Source: Halarchaeum acidiphilum MH1-52-1
Lineage (GTDB): Archaea > Halobacteriota > Halobacteria > Halobacteriales > Halobacteriaceae
Reading direction: 5' to 3'
NCBI RefSeq assembly: GCF_000474235.1
Contig: NZ_BATA01000011.1
Location: 1-49,218, forward strand
Length of the DNA: 49,218 nt
Below are positions 15,474 to 22,327 of this stretch, piece after piece. Below the pieces are notes generated by a model. The model ran no database searches. It saw only the letters and a list, made by a program, of their open reading frames with translations, and was not told the origin of the DNA. The translations under genes and the position numbers were made by a program. Numbering within the stretch: the stretch's first letter is position 1; each line of letters opens with the position of its first letter.

Positions 15474-15741
15474 GACTGGGGTCGATACGATCCACAGTAT
15501 CGTCGGACTCCCGCGGAGTCCGACTGGACGGCCGGAAATTTGCGATTTGCAGCAGCGTCAGCGAGCGCGGGCGAGCGTGGTTCGAGAGGCGCTATGCGCT
15601 CTCGTCACTGAGCGAGTCGGAGATTCGCGAGGGCCGCGAACGCGAAACGTTCGCCCGATCCCGCGGGACGCGAAGCCCCTCGCCGCCGACAGCAGAAGGT
15701 CGAGAACGAACCTTCTTCACCCTCCTCCCCCGACTCTCGGT
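15474..15741 (+). other. hairpin-rich intergenic stretch without a gene
   Basis: No convincing gene is seen in these 268 bases. There are perfect or near-perfect dyads: GTCGGACTC, 5 bases, GAGTCCGAC (about 15508-15530), and CGAGA(G)GCGC, TAT, GCGCTCTCG (about 15581-15602). A GAAATTTGCGATTTGCAG segment is strikingly AT-rich for this DNA. It does not share the blocks of copies A-C, so I keep it apart. It may contain the terminator of the upstream gene. Confidence 0.5.
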
Positions 15742-16125
15742 ATGCGCATCGCGCTCATCGCGCACGACGAGAAGAAGCCGGACCTCATCGAGTTCGCGCA
15801 GAACCACGAGGCGCGCCTGAAACAGTTCGACCTCATCGGGACGGGGACGACGGGCAAGCGCATCATGGAGGAGACGGATTTGGAGGTCGAACGGAAGGCG
15901 TCGGGACCGTACGGCGGCGACATGATGATCGGCGCGGAGGTCGCGGAGGGCACGTGCGAGGCGATCATCTTCATCCGCGACGTCCTCACCGCCCAGCCCC
16001 ACGAGCCGGACATCTCGGCGCTGTTGCGCATCTGCGACGTCCACGACGTCCCCCTCGCGACCAACCTCTCGTCGGCGGAGCACGTCATCGACGGCCTCGC
16101 CGCCGAGATCGGCGCGGACGACTGA
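15742..16125 (+). CDS. mgsA: methylglyoxal synthase
   Basis: Converts dihydroxyacetone phosphate to methylglyoxal and phosphate. The 127-aa protein keeps the core of the family: IALIAHDEKK with His8, GTGTTG phosphate loop (33-38), SGPYGGD with the catalytic-type Asp60, and QPHEPDISALLRICDVHDVPLATN. It is shorter than the Escherichia coli enzyme (152 aa), mainly through trimmed ends. No methylglyoxal detoxification gene is adjacent. The promoter is weak by eye. Confidence 0.93.
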   Translation: MRIALIAHDEKKPDLIEFAQNHEARLKQFDLIGTGTTGKRIMEETDLEVERKASGPYGGDMMIGAEVAEGTCEAIIFIRDVLTAQPHEPDISALLRICDVHDVPLATNLSSAEHVIDGLAAEIGADD

Positions 16126-16176
16126 CGCGATCGGAGAGGCCAACGAGGTTAAACGTGTGGTGAGTCAACTCCCGTT

Positions 16177-16704
16177 GTGTTCTCCTCCCGTCACGTTCTG
16201 CTCGCGCTGTGTGCACTAGTCGTCCTCGCACCGATCGGTGTCGCGGCCCAGTCGGGCGGTTCCGCGGCGGCGGAGCAGTCGTCCCAGTCGAAGCGGGTGT
16301 GTTTCAGCGATCCGGGCCACCGGATCGGCATGGGGAATCAGAGTCAGGGGGTAACGATCGACGCGGTCGTTCACACGTCGCTGTTCGAGCACCTCATGAC
16401 GCGCGGGAGCGTCGGAATCGAGGTGTACGGGAAGATGAACACGACGACGATCCTCGCCCTCCGGACGGGGGTCATCTTCGACGGGATCCAGCACCCCGCG
16501 GCGTTCGTCTCGAACCCGTTCGCGTCGTTCGCCGTCGCGTACGACTACCAGTTCCACTTCCCGATGTTCTCGATGGTGACGGGTGACGACTACAGTCACA
16601 GCTCCGACGACGCCGGCATCCGCGGCGTCGCGGAATCCCAGTGTCGCTGGGGGAACGAGAGCGCATCGAACGAGAGCGCGGCTGACGCGACGGCCGCGGC
16701 TTAG
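16177..16704 (+). CDS. exported haloarchaeal protein, function unknown
   Basis: A 175-aa protein with a GTG start, a Sec-like signal peptide (hydrophobic residues about 7-24, then a small-residue cleavage region AAQSGG), and a mature domain with two Cys (CFSDPGH and SQCRWG) that could form a disulfide. The C-terminus is Ala/Ser/Asn-rich. I do not recognise an activity. Its TAG stop overlaps the nth TAA on the opposite strand (TTAG, 16701-16704), so the two genes converge with no spacer. Confidence 0.7.
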   Translation: MFSSRHVLLALCALVVLAPIGVAAQSGGSAAAEQSSQSKRVCFSDPGHRIGMGNQSQGVTIDAVVHTSLFEHLMTRGSVGIEVYGKMNTTTILALRTGVIFDGIQHPAAFVSNPFASFAVAYDYQFHFPMFSMVTGDDYSHSSDDAGIRGVAESQCRWGNESASNESAADATAAA

Positions 16705-17576
16705 TCGGCCGCGTCGTCCGGATCGACGACCTCGCCCGTGTCGGGATAGACGCCCACCTGCGCGCAGAGATCCGCCATCGGACACGCCTCCGGATCGTCG
16801 AGACACGCCGGCGTGCGCGATTTGCAGAAGTCGCGGCCGAACTGGATCGTGGCCGTGTGTCCGAAGCCGCACTTCTCGTCCGGGAGTTCGCTCTCGATGG
16901 CCTCGCGGACCGCCTCGTGGTCGGCGTCCGGCGGCGCGAAACCCATCCGGCGCGCGATGCGATGAACGTGCGTGTCGACGGGAAAGACGCCGTCGCGACC
17001 ACCAGCGAACAGCAGGACGCAGTCCGCCGTCTTCGGCCCGACCCCCTTCATGTCGAGGAGGGAGTCGCGCACGGTGTCGGGGTCCTCGTCCGTGACGAAC
17101 GCGTCGAAGCCGTCGGCGCTCCCGTACTCGTCGCGAACGCGCTCGGCGAGGCGGATGATCGTCTCCGACTTCCGGTTGTAGAGTCCCGCGGAGCTGATCG
17201 TCTCCGCGAGATCGGGCCGGTGGGCGTCCGCGAGCGCCACGGCGAGGTCGCCCTCGCCCGCTCGCGGGTCGCGCCGCTCGTCGCTCGCTCGTTCGAGTTC
17301 GAAGTCCTCCCGCGACGCCGGACCGTAACGCGCCATCAGGGCGTCGTGGGCGGGCTGGCTCGCTTTGTCCGAGGTGTTCTGCGAGAGGACGGTCCGCACG
17401 AGACACTCGAAGGCGTCCTGTCCGCCGTAGGTCTTCTGCCAGTAGCGGTCGCCGAGGCGGTCGACGACGCGCTCGACGAGGGGCGCGTCGGACTCGTCGT
17501 TCGCCGCGAAGGCGCTCGCGGCGCCGCCGCCGGATTCGCCCCCGGAGATGTTGCGCGCGGGTTCGTCGTCGCTCAT
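16701..17576 (-). CDS. nth: endonuclease III, DNA glycosylase/AP lyase
   Basis: Removes oxidised pyrimidines and cleaves the abasic site in base excision repair. The 291-aa protein has the helix-hairpin-helix LLDMKGVGPKTADCVL with catalytic Lys182 and the invariant Asp201 in FPVDTHVHR. A C-terminal 4Fe-4S cluster has Cys251, 258, 265 and 271. The spacing is C-x6-C-x6-C-x5-C rather than the bacterial C-x6-C-x2-C-x5-C, because of an inserted DDPE stretch. It also carries an N-terminal extension of about 30 residues and an acidic insert after residue 95. ATG 17576 was chosen over the upstream GTG at 17603. Confidence 0.93.
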   Translation of the reverse strand: MSDDEPARNISGGESGGGAASAFAANDESDAPLVERVVDRLGDRYWQKTYGGQDAFECLVRTVLSQNTSDKASQPAHDALMARYGPASREDFELERASDERRDPRAGEGDLAVALADAHRPDLAETISSAGLYNRKSETIIRLAERVRDEYGSADGFDAFVTDEDPDTVRDSLLDMKGVGPKTADCVLLFAGGRDGVFPVDTHVHRIARRMGFAPPDADHEAVREAIESELPDEKCGFGHTATIQFGRDFCKSRTPACLDDPEACPMADLCAQVGVYPDTGEVVDPDDAAD

Positions 17577-17790
17577 GCCCGATCCCACGGATCCGAGGTA
17601 CACGTACGTACCGGCCTACCCGTTCGTGGCGCTCGCCCGCGCGTTCGCGTCGTCGGCCGCACGAGCGGCGAGCGCGCGGGTCGCGGCGAGGACAGCGCGG
17701 CGACGATCGCGACGACGAGACCGGCGCCGAGGACAGCGCGGCGTCGTATCGTCCGCCGACGGCCCGATAGCGATCGGGAGCGGAGTCGGC
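17577..17790 (-). other. gene-free stretch with a possible gene remnant
   Basis: There is no intact ORF. On the minus strand a frame without any start codon encodes RRAVLGAGLVVAIVAAL and then runs to a TGA overlapping the nth ATG as ATGA. Shifting frame once would instead give a hydrophobic protein with a short hydrophilic tail ending SATNG. A 13-bp GAGGACAGCGCGG repeat occurs twice (about 17690-17750). This could be a decayed or mis-sequenced small membrane gene, or chance. Confidence 0.25.
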
Positions 17791-18435
17791 CTACTCGCCG
17801 AGACCGTCGACGATCGCGTTCACGGCGTCGATCTCGTCCTCGAAGATCCCGTGGACGGACCCCGGGTAGAGGCGTTCGTCGACGTCCGCGCCGAGATCGG
17901 CGAGGACGCTCGTCGTCTCGTGGACGCGTTCTTCCGGGATGTGCGGGTCGGTGTCGCTGCACCCGAGGAACGCCGGCGTCCCCGCGAAGTCGCCACCGTA
18001 GCGCTCGCGCTCGACCGACTGGCCGATGAGGCCGCCGGAGAGGAGCGCGAGGCCGCCGTAGCGTCGGGCGTTCCGCGCGGCGTATTCGCTCGCGAGACAC
18101 GCCCCCTGCGAGAAGCCGAGCAGGAGGACGTTTTCGAGGGCGATCCCGGCGTCGGTGAGATGGGCGATCGCACGCTCGACGGCGGCGAGCGCGGAGTCGA
18201 GATGCGGCTGATTCGACTCGGTCGGTGCAGTGAACGGGTTCGGATACCACGTCCGGTTCGCCGCCCTCGGTGCGACGTACGCGACGTCGTCGCGCTCGAA
18301 CTCGCTCGCGAGACCGAGGACGCTCCCCGCCGTGGCGCCGCGGCCGTGGATCGTGACCGCGCCGATGGCGGCGTCAGCGGGATCGAGACCGGCCGTGGCG
18401 AGCGCGGCGTCAGCGTGTCGATCGCCCGCCGACAT
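17791..18435 (-). CDS. phospholipase/carboxylesterase family hydrolase
   Basis: A 214-aa alpha/beta hydrolase. The nucleophile is Ser109 in GFSQGA, with a likely acid Asp161 or Asp163 in CSDTDPHIP and His195 in GSVHGIF. An early IHGRGA strand-loop forms the oxyanion region. This is the YpfH/carboxylesterase-type layout. The substrate is unknown. Its ATG directly abuts the DoxX stop (TAG then ATG), so the two are one operon, presumably under the divergent HxlR regulator. Confidence 0.88.
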   Translation of the reverse strand: MSAGDRHADAALATAGLDPADAAIGAVTIHGRGATAGSVLGLASEFERDDVAYVAPRAANRTWYPNPFTAPTESNQPHLDSALAAVERAIAHLTDAGIALENVLLLGFSQGACLASEYAARNARRYGGLALLSGGLIGQSVERERYGGDFAGTPAFLGCSDTDPHIPEERVHETTSVLADLGADVDERLYPGSVHGIFEDEIDAVNAIVDGLGE

Positions 18436-18861
18436 CTAGATGAACAGGCCGACGTTGAGACCGTACGCGACCGTGAGTCCACCGAGCGAGAGGAAGACGA
18501 GCGCGCCGCCGGTGAGACCGATGTTCTTCAGGAACGCCGTCTGCTCGTCGTCGCGCTGGTCCTCCGGCACCGCCCAGTAGTTGTGGACCATGACGGCGGA
18601 GACCACGAGGAAGATCGCGAGCAGGGCGGCGGCGACGACCGGGAACGCCCAGACGACGATGGCGAGTCCGCCGAGGAGGAGGACGATCCCGGAGACGATG
18701 ACGCCCGCCTTCGGCGCGGGGACCCCCTTCGCCTCGGCGTACTGCGCCATGTAGTCCGTGGCGGTGAAGTGATTGATGCTGGTGTACGCGAGCACGAGAC
18801 CGAAGATGAGGCGGCCCACGAGGAAGAACTCGTCCGCGAACGGCACGCTGGAGATCGGCAT
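18436..18861 (-). CDS. DoxX-family membrane protein
   Basis: A 141-aa membrane protein with four predicted helices and the family pattern R-L-I-F-G near the first helix, then INHF. DoxX proteins are often linked to quinone, sulfur or redox stress, but the exact reaction here is not known. It is followed without spacing by the esterase. The start overlaps the stop of a 22-codon upstream ORF (TGATG). Being divergent from an HxlR-type regulator is a recurrent DoxX context and suggests redox or electrophile-responsive control. Confidence 0.87.
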   Translation of the reverse strand: MPISSVPFADEFFLVGRLIFGLVLAYTSINHFTATDYMAQYAEAKGVPAPKAGVIVSGIVLLLGGLAIVVWAFPVVAAALLAIFLVVSAVMVHNYWAVPEDQRDDEQTAFLKNIGLTGGALVFLSLGGLTVAYGLNVGLFI

Positions 18862-18929
18862 CAGGCGGACACCTCCGCGGAGGCGGCGAACGGTCGCGCG
18901 TCGTGCGTCGAGTGGGAGAGTCGTTGCAT
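18861..18929 (-). CDS. 22-aa leaderless upstream ORF coupled to DoxX
   Basis: An ATG at 18929 starts a 22-codon frame beginning MQRLSHSTHDARP and ending in a TGA that overlaps the DoxX ATG (TGATG). The TATA-like AATAAGT (about 18957-18962, minus strand) predicts transcription start at about 18932. This ATG would therefore be the leaderless start, and DoxX would be reached by reinitiation. I recognise no function for the peptide. A missed first exon-like extension of DoxX is excluded by the frame. Confidence 0.45.
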   Translation of the reverse strand: MQRLSHSTHDARPFAASAEVSA

Positions 18930-18953
18930 CACGGCAACCGATACGACGGCGAA

Positions 18954-19002
18954 CTACTTATTCTCTCGCGGACCTACGCGTAAGTAGGTGACACGAGTGT
19001 CA
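18954..19002. promoter_or_regulatory. doxX/hxlR divergent promoter and operator
   Basis: CTACTTA (18954-18960) and TAAGTAG (18981-18987) form a perfect 7-bp inverted repeat 20 bp apart. The left arm overlaps the AT-rich box that serves doxX (minus) and hxlR (plus). The right arm lies at the hxlR start. Nested inside is ACCTAC, 6 bases, GTAGGT (18972-18989). TGACA, 4 bases, TGTCA (18989-19002) lies over the first hxlR codons. The layout suggests HxlR binds here and represses both genes. Confidence 0.6.
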
Positions 19003-19335
19003 GTAGGCTCCGAGACCGAGACGGCGGCCGAGACGCAGAGCGACGAGGCGTGTGCTGTCGTCGACTCCCTCCAGATGATCGGTTCACAGTGGCGCCTCGT
19101 CGTCCTGCACGACCTACAGGGGGACGAGAAGCGGTTCAACGAACTCAAGCGCTCGACCGGTGCGAACGCCCGTACGCTCTCGCGCGTGCTCGACGACCTC
19201 GGCGACGCCGACCTCGTCTCCCGGCGCGTCGAGGAGGACGCGCCCGTCGCGACGTACTACACCCTCACCGAGAAGGGCACCGCCCTCTGCCCCGTCTTCG
19301 ACGAGATCGAGGACTGGGCGGACGAGTGGCTCTAA
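18988..19335 (+). CDS. HxlR-family winged-helix transcriptional regulator
   Basis: A 115-aa regulator of the HxlR/MarR-like group. The pattern includes IGSQWRLVVLHDL, then F-N-E-L-K-R-S-T-G, a recognition helix around ARTLSRVLDDL, and the wing VATYYTLTEKG. Family members bind palindromes as dimers and often sense redox or electrophilic stress through Cys. Here Cys22 and a C-terminal CPVF are the only Cys. The start is GTG 18988; GTG 18997 is possible. It is divergent from the DoxX operon, which is its likely target. Hairpin element B starts right after its stop. Confidence 0.9.
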   Translation: MTRVSVGSETETAAETQSDEACAVVDSLQMIGSQWRLVVLHDLQGDEKRFNELKRSTGANARTLSRVLDDLGDADLVSRRVEEDAPVATYYTLTEKGTALCPVFDEIEDWADEWL

Positions 19336-19500
19336 ACGACCTTTTGCTGTGCCTCGGCTTCGCCGAGGCTGGCAAAAGCTCGGCCAAAAGCACTCCTCGC
19401 TCCCGTTGGTCGCTCGTCGGCCTCGCCTTCGGCGAGTGAATCGGCGACCTCCCGGGTCCTACCGGACCGCTCGGTCGCCGAATGCTTGCTCCCTGGTTTG
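19336..19500 (+). repeat. multi-stem 3' element, copy B (after hxlR)
   Basis: Starting 5 nt after the hxlR stop: CTTTTGC (19341-19347) pairs with GCAAAAG (19372-19378) around an inner stem CCTCGGC/GCCGAGG. CTCGGCC follows, then the hairpin CTCGCC, TTC, GGCGAG (19422-19436), then TGAATCG. A two-part stem comes next: outer CGGCGACC (19442-19449) with GGTCGCCG (19473-19480), inner GGTCC, TACC, GGACC (19455-19468). It ends with a TGCTTGC block. The block order matches copies A and C. Confidence 0.75.
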
Positions 19501-19515
19501 TTCACTCGCTCTGCT

Positions 19516-19932
19516 CTATTCGACGGTGAGCGTGAACGTCGCCTCCGCGCCGTCGGCGAGCGCGGCGACGAGGTCGCGGTCGAAGCCCTCGGCAGCGGTC
19601 TCGGCGTCCACGAGCACCGTCCGGTCGTCGACGTACGTGCTCGTGCGCCCGACCATCGAACGCTCGCTCGCGTACGTGAGGTCGGGATCGCCGCGACCCG
19701 TGACCGTGTACTCGTGTCCGTCGGCCGCGAGCGTCGCCGTCACGGTGGCGTCGGCGTCGCTGGCGGCGGCGACGAACGCCTCGTCGAAGTCGACGGGGGC
19801 GCGATCGGCCTCGACGGCGAGGATGCAGTCGCCGGCGGGCGTGAGGTAGTCGTCGGTCGTGACCTCGAACGTGCTCGCGTGCGCGGCGGTGACGTTCTCG
19901 TGTCCTCGCGCGCGAACGACTTCCCGGTGCAC
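19516..19932 (-). CDS. DUF371 family archaeal protein
   Basis: A 138-aa protein with the DUF371 hallmarks: a R-G-H-E-N-V start, H-A-S-T-F-E-V-T-x-D-D-Y-L-T-P-x-G-D-C-I segment and a central beta-rich region. The family is widespread in archaea and uncharacterised. The start codon is GTG 19932, about 25 nt from GATATACGC (19952-19960, minus strand), consistent with a leaderless mRNA. It converges on hairpin element B. Confidence 0.88.
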   Translation of the reverse strand: MHREVVRARGHENVTAAHASTFEVTTDDYLTPAGDCILAVEADRAPVDFDEAFVAAASDADATVTATLAADGHEYTVTGRGDPDLTYASERSMVGRTSTYVDDRTVLVDAETAAEGFDRDLVAALADGAEATFTLTVE

Positions 19933-20118
19933 ACCCCCAGTAGTCCCGGGGGCGTATATCAGCGCGTCCGTTCGGCGGCACGCGCCGCGGACGAGGTCGC
20001 CGCGTACGCGGGGTGTGCTAGCTGTTTACAACCCGTCAGACGGCGGAAATTTTAAGTGCGGCAAAGCCATACGTGAGAGTACCAGAACGCCGCGGGCGTT
20101 CGTCAGCACCGTTCGAGA

Positions 20119-20217
20119 ATGAACCGACGCTCTCCTTACGACGGGCAACAGGGCACACCGAGCGGTCGCTCCGCGCGACGCTCCGGCGGTATGGAACCGA
20201 GGATCAAACAATGGTAG
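20119..20217 (+). CDS. possible 32-aa upstream ORF overlapping the coiled-coil gene start
   Basis: An ATG at 20119 opens a 32-codon, Arg/Gly-rich frame. Its TAG at 20215-20217 lies within the first codons of the coiled-coil gene (7-nt overlap). The nearest TATA-like box, TTTTAAG (20050-20056), predicts start at about 20078, so this ORF would be in a leader of about 130 nt. Chance is a fair alternative. Confidence 0.25.
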   Translation: MNRRSPYDGQQGTPSGRSARRSGGMEPRIKQW

Positions 20218-21110
20218 AGGAAGCAACTCTCGAAGTATCCGACGCGGACGAACTGATCACCGACGAAGAGCTCCAGGAGAAGTCCAAGGGGCAGCTCATC
20301 AAGAAGGCGGGTCAGTTCCGCGACCGACGTAACGAACTCAACCAGCTCGCTTCTTCGCGCGCCTCCGATCGCGACGACCTCAACGCCAAGACGCGCGAGA
20401 AGGTCGACGAGGCCCAAGAGCATCGCGAGAAGCGCGACGAGCTCAACGAGCGCGTACAAGAGCACAAGGAGCAGCGCAACGAGCTGAACGCGAAGGCGAA
20501 CGAACTCTTCGACAAGGTCGACGAGCGCAAGGGCGACCTCGAACTCGACGAGGGCAAGGATCTCGACGAGCTGAAGGAAGACATCGAGCAGCTCGAGTTC
20601 AAACAGCAGACCGAGGTCCTCTCGACCGAGGACGAGCGCGAGCTCATCGAGAAGATCGAGGACAAGCGCGAGGAGTACCAGAAGCGAAAGGAGACGCTCG
20701 AGGACAACGACGACCTCGAGGATCTCGTCGACGAGGCCGAGGAGGTGCGCGCCGAAGCCTCCAATCACCACGAGAAGGTGACGGAGCTGGCCGACGAGGC
20801 CCAGCAGCACCACAACCAGATGATCGAGGCCTATCGCGAGGCCGACGACATCCGCGACGAGGCCGACGAGATGCACGAGAGCTTCGTCGAGGCCCAAGAG
20901 TCCGCCGACGCCCACCACGAGGCGTTCGTCCGCGTCCAGAAGCGCCTGCGCGAACTCGACAAGCAGGAGGAGGAGGAACGCAAGGGCGAGCGCGAAGCGA
21001 AGCAGGAGGAGGCCCGCGAAGAGGCCGAGGAGATCTACGAGCGCTTCAAGGAGGGCGAGACGGTCGACACCGAGGACCTCCGCAAGCTCCAGAAGTCCGG
21101 TCTCCTGTAA
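20211..21110 (+). CDS. long coiled-coil protein, COG1340-like, function unknown
   Basis: A 299-aa, extremely charged protein rich in Glu, Lys, Arg and Asp, with almost uninterrupted heptad-like helix from about residue 20 to 285. Repeated blocks such as REKRDELNERVQEHKEQRNELN are visible. It resembles the archaeal COG1340 coiled-coil proteins, which have no established role. There is no signal peptide or membrane segment. The frame extends upstream to a GTG at 20073, but the ATG at 20211 fits the conserved MVEEATLEV start. A long leader or N-terminal extension remains possible. Confidence 0.82.
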   Translation: MVEEATLEVSDADELITDEELQEKSKGQLIKKAGQFRDRRNELNQLASSRASDRDDLNAKTREKVDEAQEHREKRDELNERVQEHKEQRNELNAKANELFDKVDERKGDLELDEGKDLDELKEDIEQLEFKQQTEVLSTEDERELIEKIEDKREEYQKRKETLEDNDDLEDLVDEAEEVRAEASNHHEKVTELADEAQQHHNQMIEAYREADDIRDEADEMHESFVEAQESADAHHEAFVRVQKRLRELDKQEEEERKGEREAKQEEAREEAEEIYERFKEGETVDTEDLRKLQKSGLL

Positions 21111-21261
21111 GCCGGACTCGCACCGCACCGCGTCCGTCACGCGCACCACTTTTCCGTTCTTTCGACGCGACCAGCGGCCGCCGCGTCGCGCGCCGCCCGA
21201 TCCGACGCGATCGGCGACGCGTGACCCGTGCGTTTAGGTGATTCGCGCGCCCGGTGATGGT

Positions 21262-22263
21262 ATGGACACGCTCGGGAATCGACTGGGCCGGCTCGTCGTC
21301 GTCGTCCTCGCCGTGCTCGGCGCGCTCGTCGTCGGGTGGACCGTCTTCGTGCGCGTTCCGCGGGACGTTGCGGACCTGCTCGGCGTGCTGTTCGCCCTCG
21401 CGCTCGCCGTGGTCGCGGCGCGGGCGGCCGCGCGGATCGCGGGCCGGTGGTTCGCCGCCTACGACGTCGCCGAGGTCGCGGTGGCGGGACCGATCAGTCG
21501 CGACGGGACGACGGACGGACTGACCGGCGGCGTGGTGACGCCGCCCGCGGACGCCGTCGTCGAGCAGGTCGAGCGGGCGGACGACGATCCGAACGTCGAG
21601 GGATTGCTCGTGAAACTGAACACGCCGGGCGGCGAGATCGTCCCGAGCGACGACATCCGGCTGGCCGTCGAGCGCTTCGACGGTCCCGTCGTCGCCTATG
21701 CGACCGACCGATGTGCGAGCGGCGGCTACTGGATCGCGACGTCGTGCGATCGCCTGTTCGCCCGCGAGGGCAGCCTCGTCGGGAGCATCGGTGTCATCGG
21801 CTCGACGGTGAACGCGAAGGCGCTCGCGGAGGAACTCGGCGTCTCCTACGAGCGCTTCGCCGCGGGGAAGTACAAGGACGCCGGTCAGCCCCTCAAGGAA
21901 CTCGACGAGGACGACCGCGACTACCTGCAGGGGCTCGTCGACGACTACTACGACGACTTCGTCGAGCGGGTCGCGGAGGGTCGCGACCTCGATCCGGCGA
22001 CGGTCCGCGAGACGGAGGCGAAGGTGTTCCTCGGGCGCGAGGCGCGCGATCGCGGTCTCGTGGACGAGATCGGAACGGCACGCGACGCCGAGGACGCGCT
22101 CGCGGGCGAACTCGATCACGAGGTCACGGTCGAGGCGTTCCGTCCCTCGCCCGGACTGCTGCACCGGATCCGCGGCGGCAGTAGCGCGCTCGCTCGGGCG
22201 GCCGGTACCGGCGTCGCGGCGGCGCTCGCGGGCGACGAGGACGCCGATCTCCGACTGCGCTAG
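21262..22263 (+). CDS. sppA: signal peptide peptidase SppA-type serine protease (S49)
   Basis: A membrane-anchored protease that degrades cleaved signal peptides or other membrane fragments. The 333-aa protein has two N-terminal hydrophobic segments (about 10-30 and 38-60). The S49 core follows with LLVKLNTPGGEI, the nucleophile Ser153 in DRCASGGYWIA, GSIGVIG, and the general-base Lys205 in AGKYKDAGQP. The 52-residue Ser-Lys spacing equals that of the bacterial dyad. ATG 21262 lies about 27 nt after GTTTAGGTG. Confidence 0.92.
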   Translation: MDTLGNRLGRLVVVVLAVLGALVVGWTVFVRVPRDVADLLGVLFALALAVVAARAAARIAGRWFAAYDVAEVAVAGPISRDGTTDGLTGGVVTPPADAVVEQVERADDDPNVEGLLVKLNTPGGEIVPSDDIRLAVERFDGPVVAYATDRCASGGYWIATSCDRLFAREGSLVGSIGVIGSTVNAKALAEELGVSYERFAAGKYKDAGQPLKELDEDDRDYLQGLVDDYYDDFVERVAEGRDLDPATVRETEAKVFLGREARDRGLVDEIGTARDAEDALAGELDHEVTVEAFRPSPGLLHRIRGGSSALARAAGTGVAAALAGDEDADLRLR

Positions 22264-22327
22264 GACGGTCGGGAGACGGGCCGATGTGAGTCTTTTTACG
22301 CGGCGCGCGCCACGCTAGGAACGTTCG

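Noticed and set aside
15474-15741. Fourth copy of the structured 3' element
   Set aside because: It is rich in hairpins but shares none of the diagnostic blocks (TTTTGCTG, TGAATCG, GGACCGCTCG).
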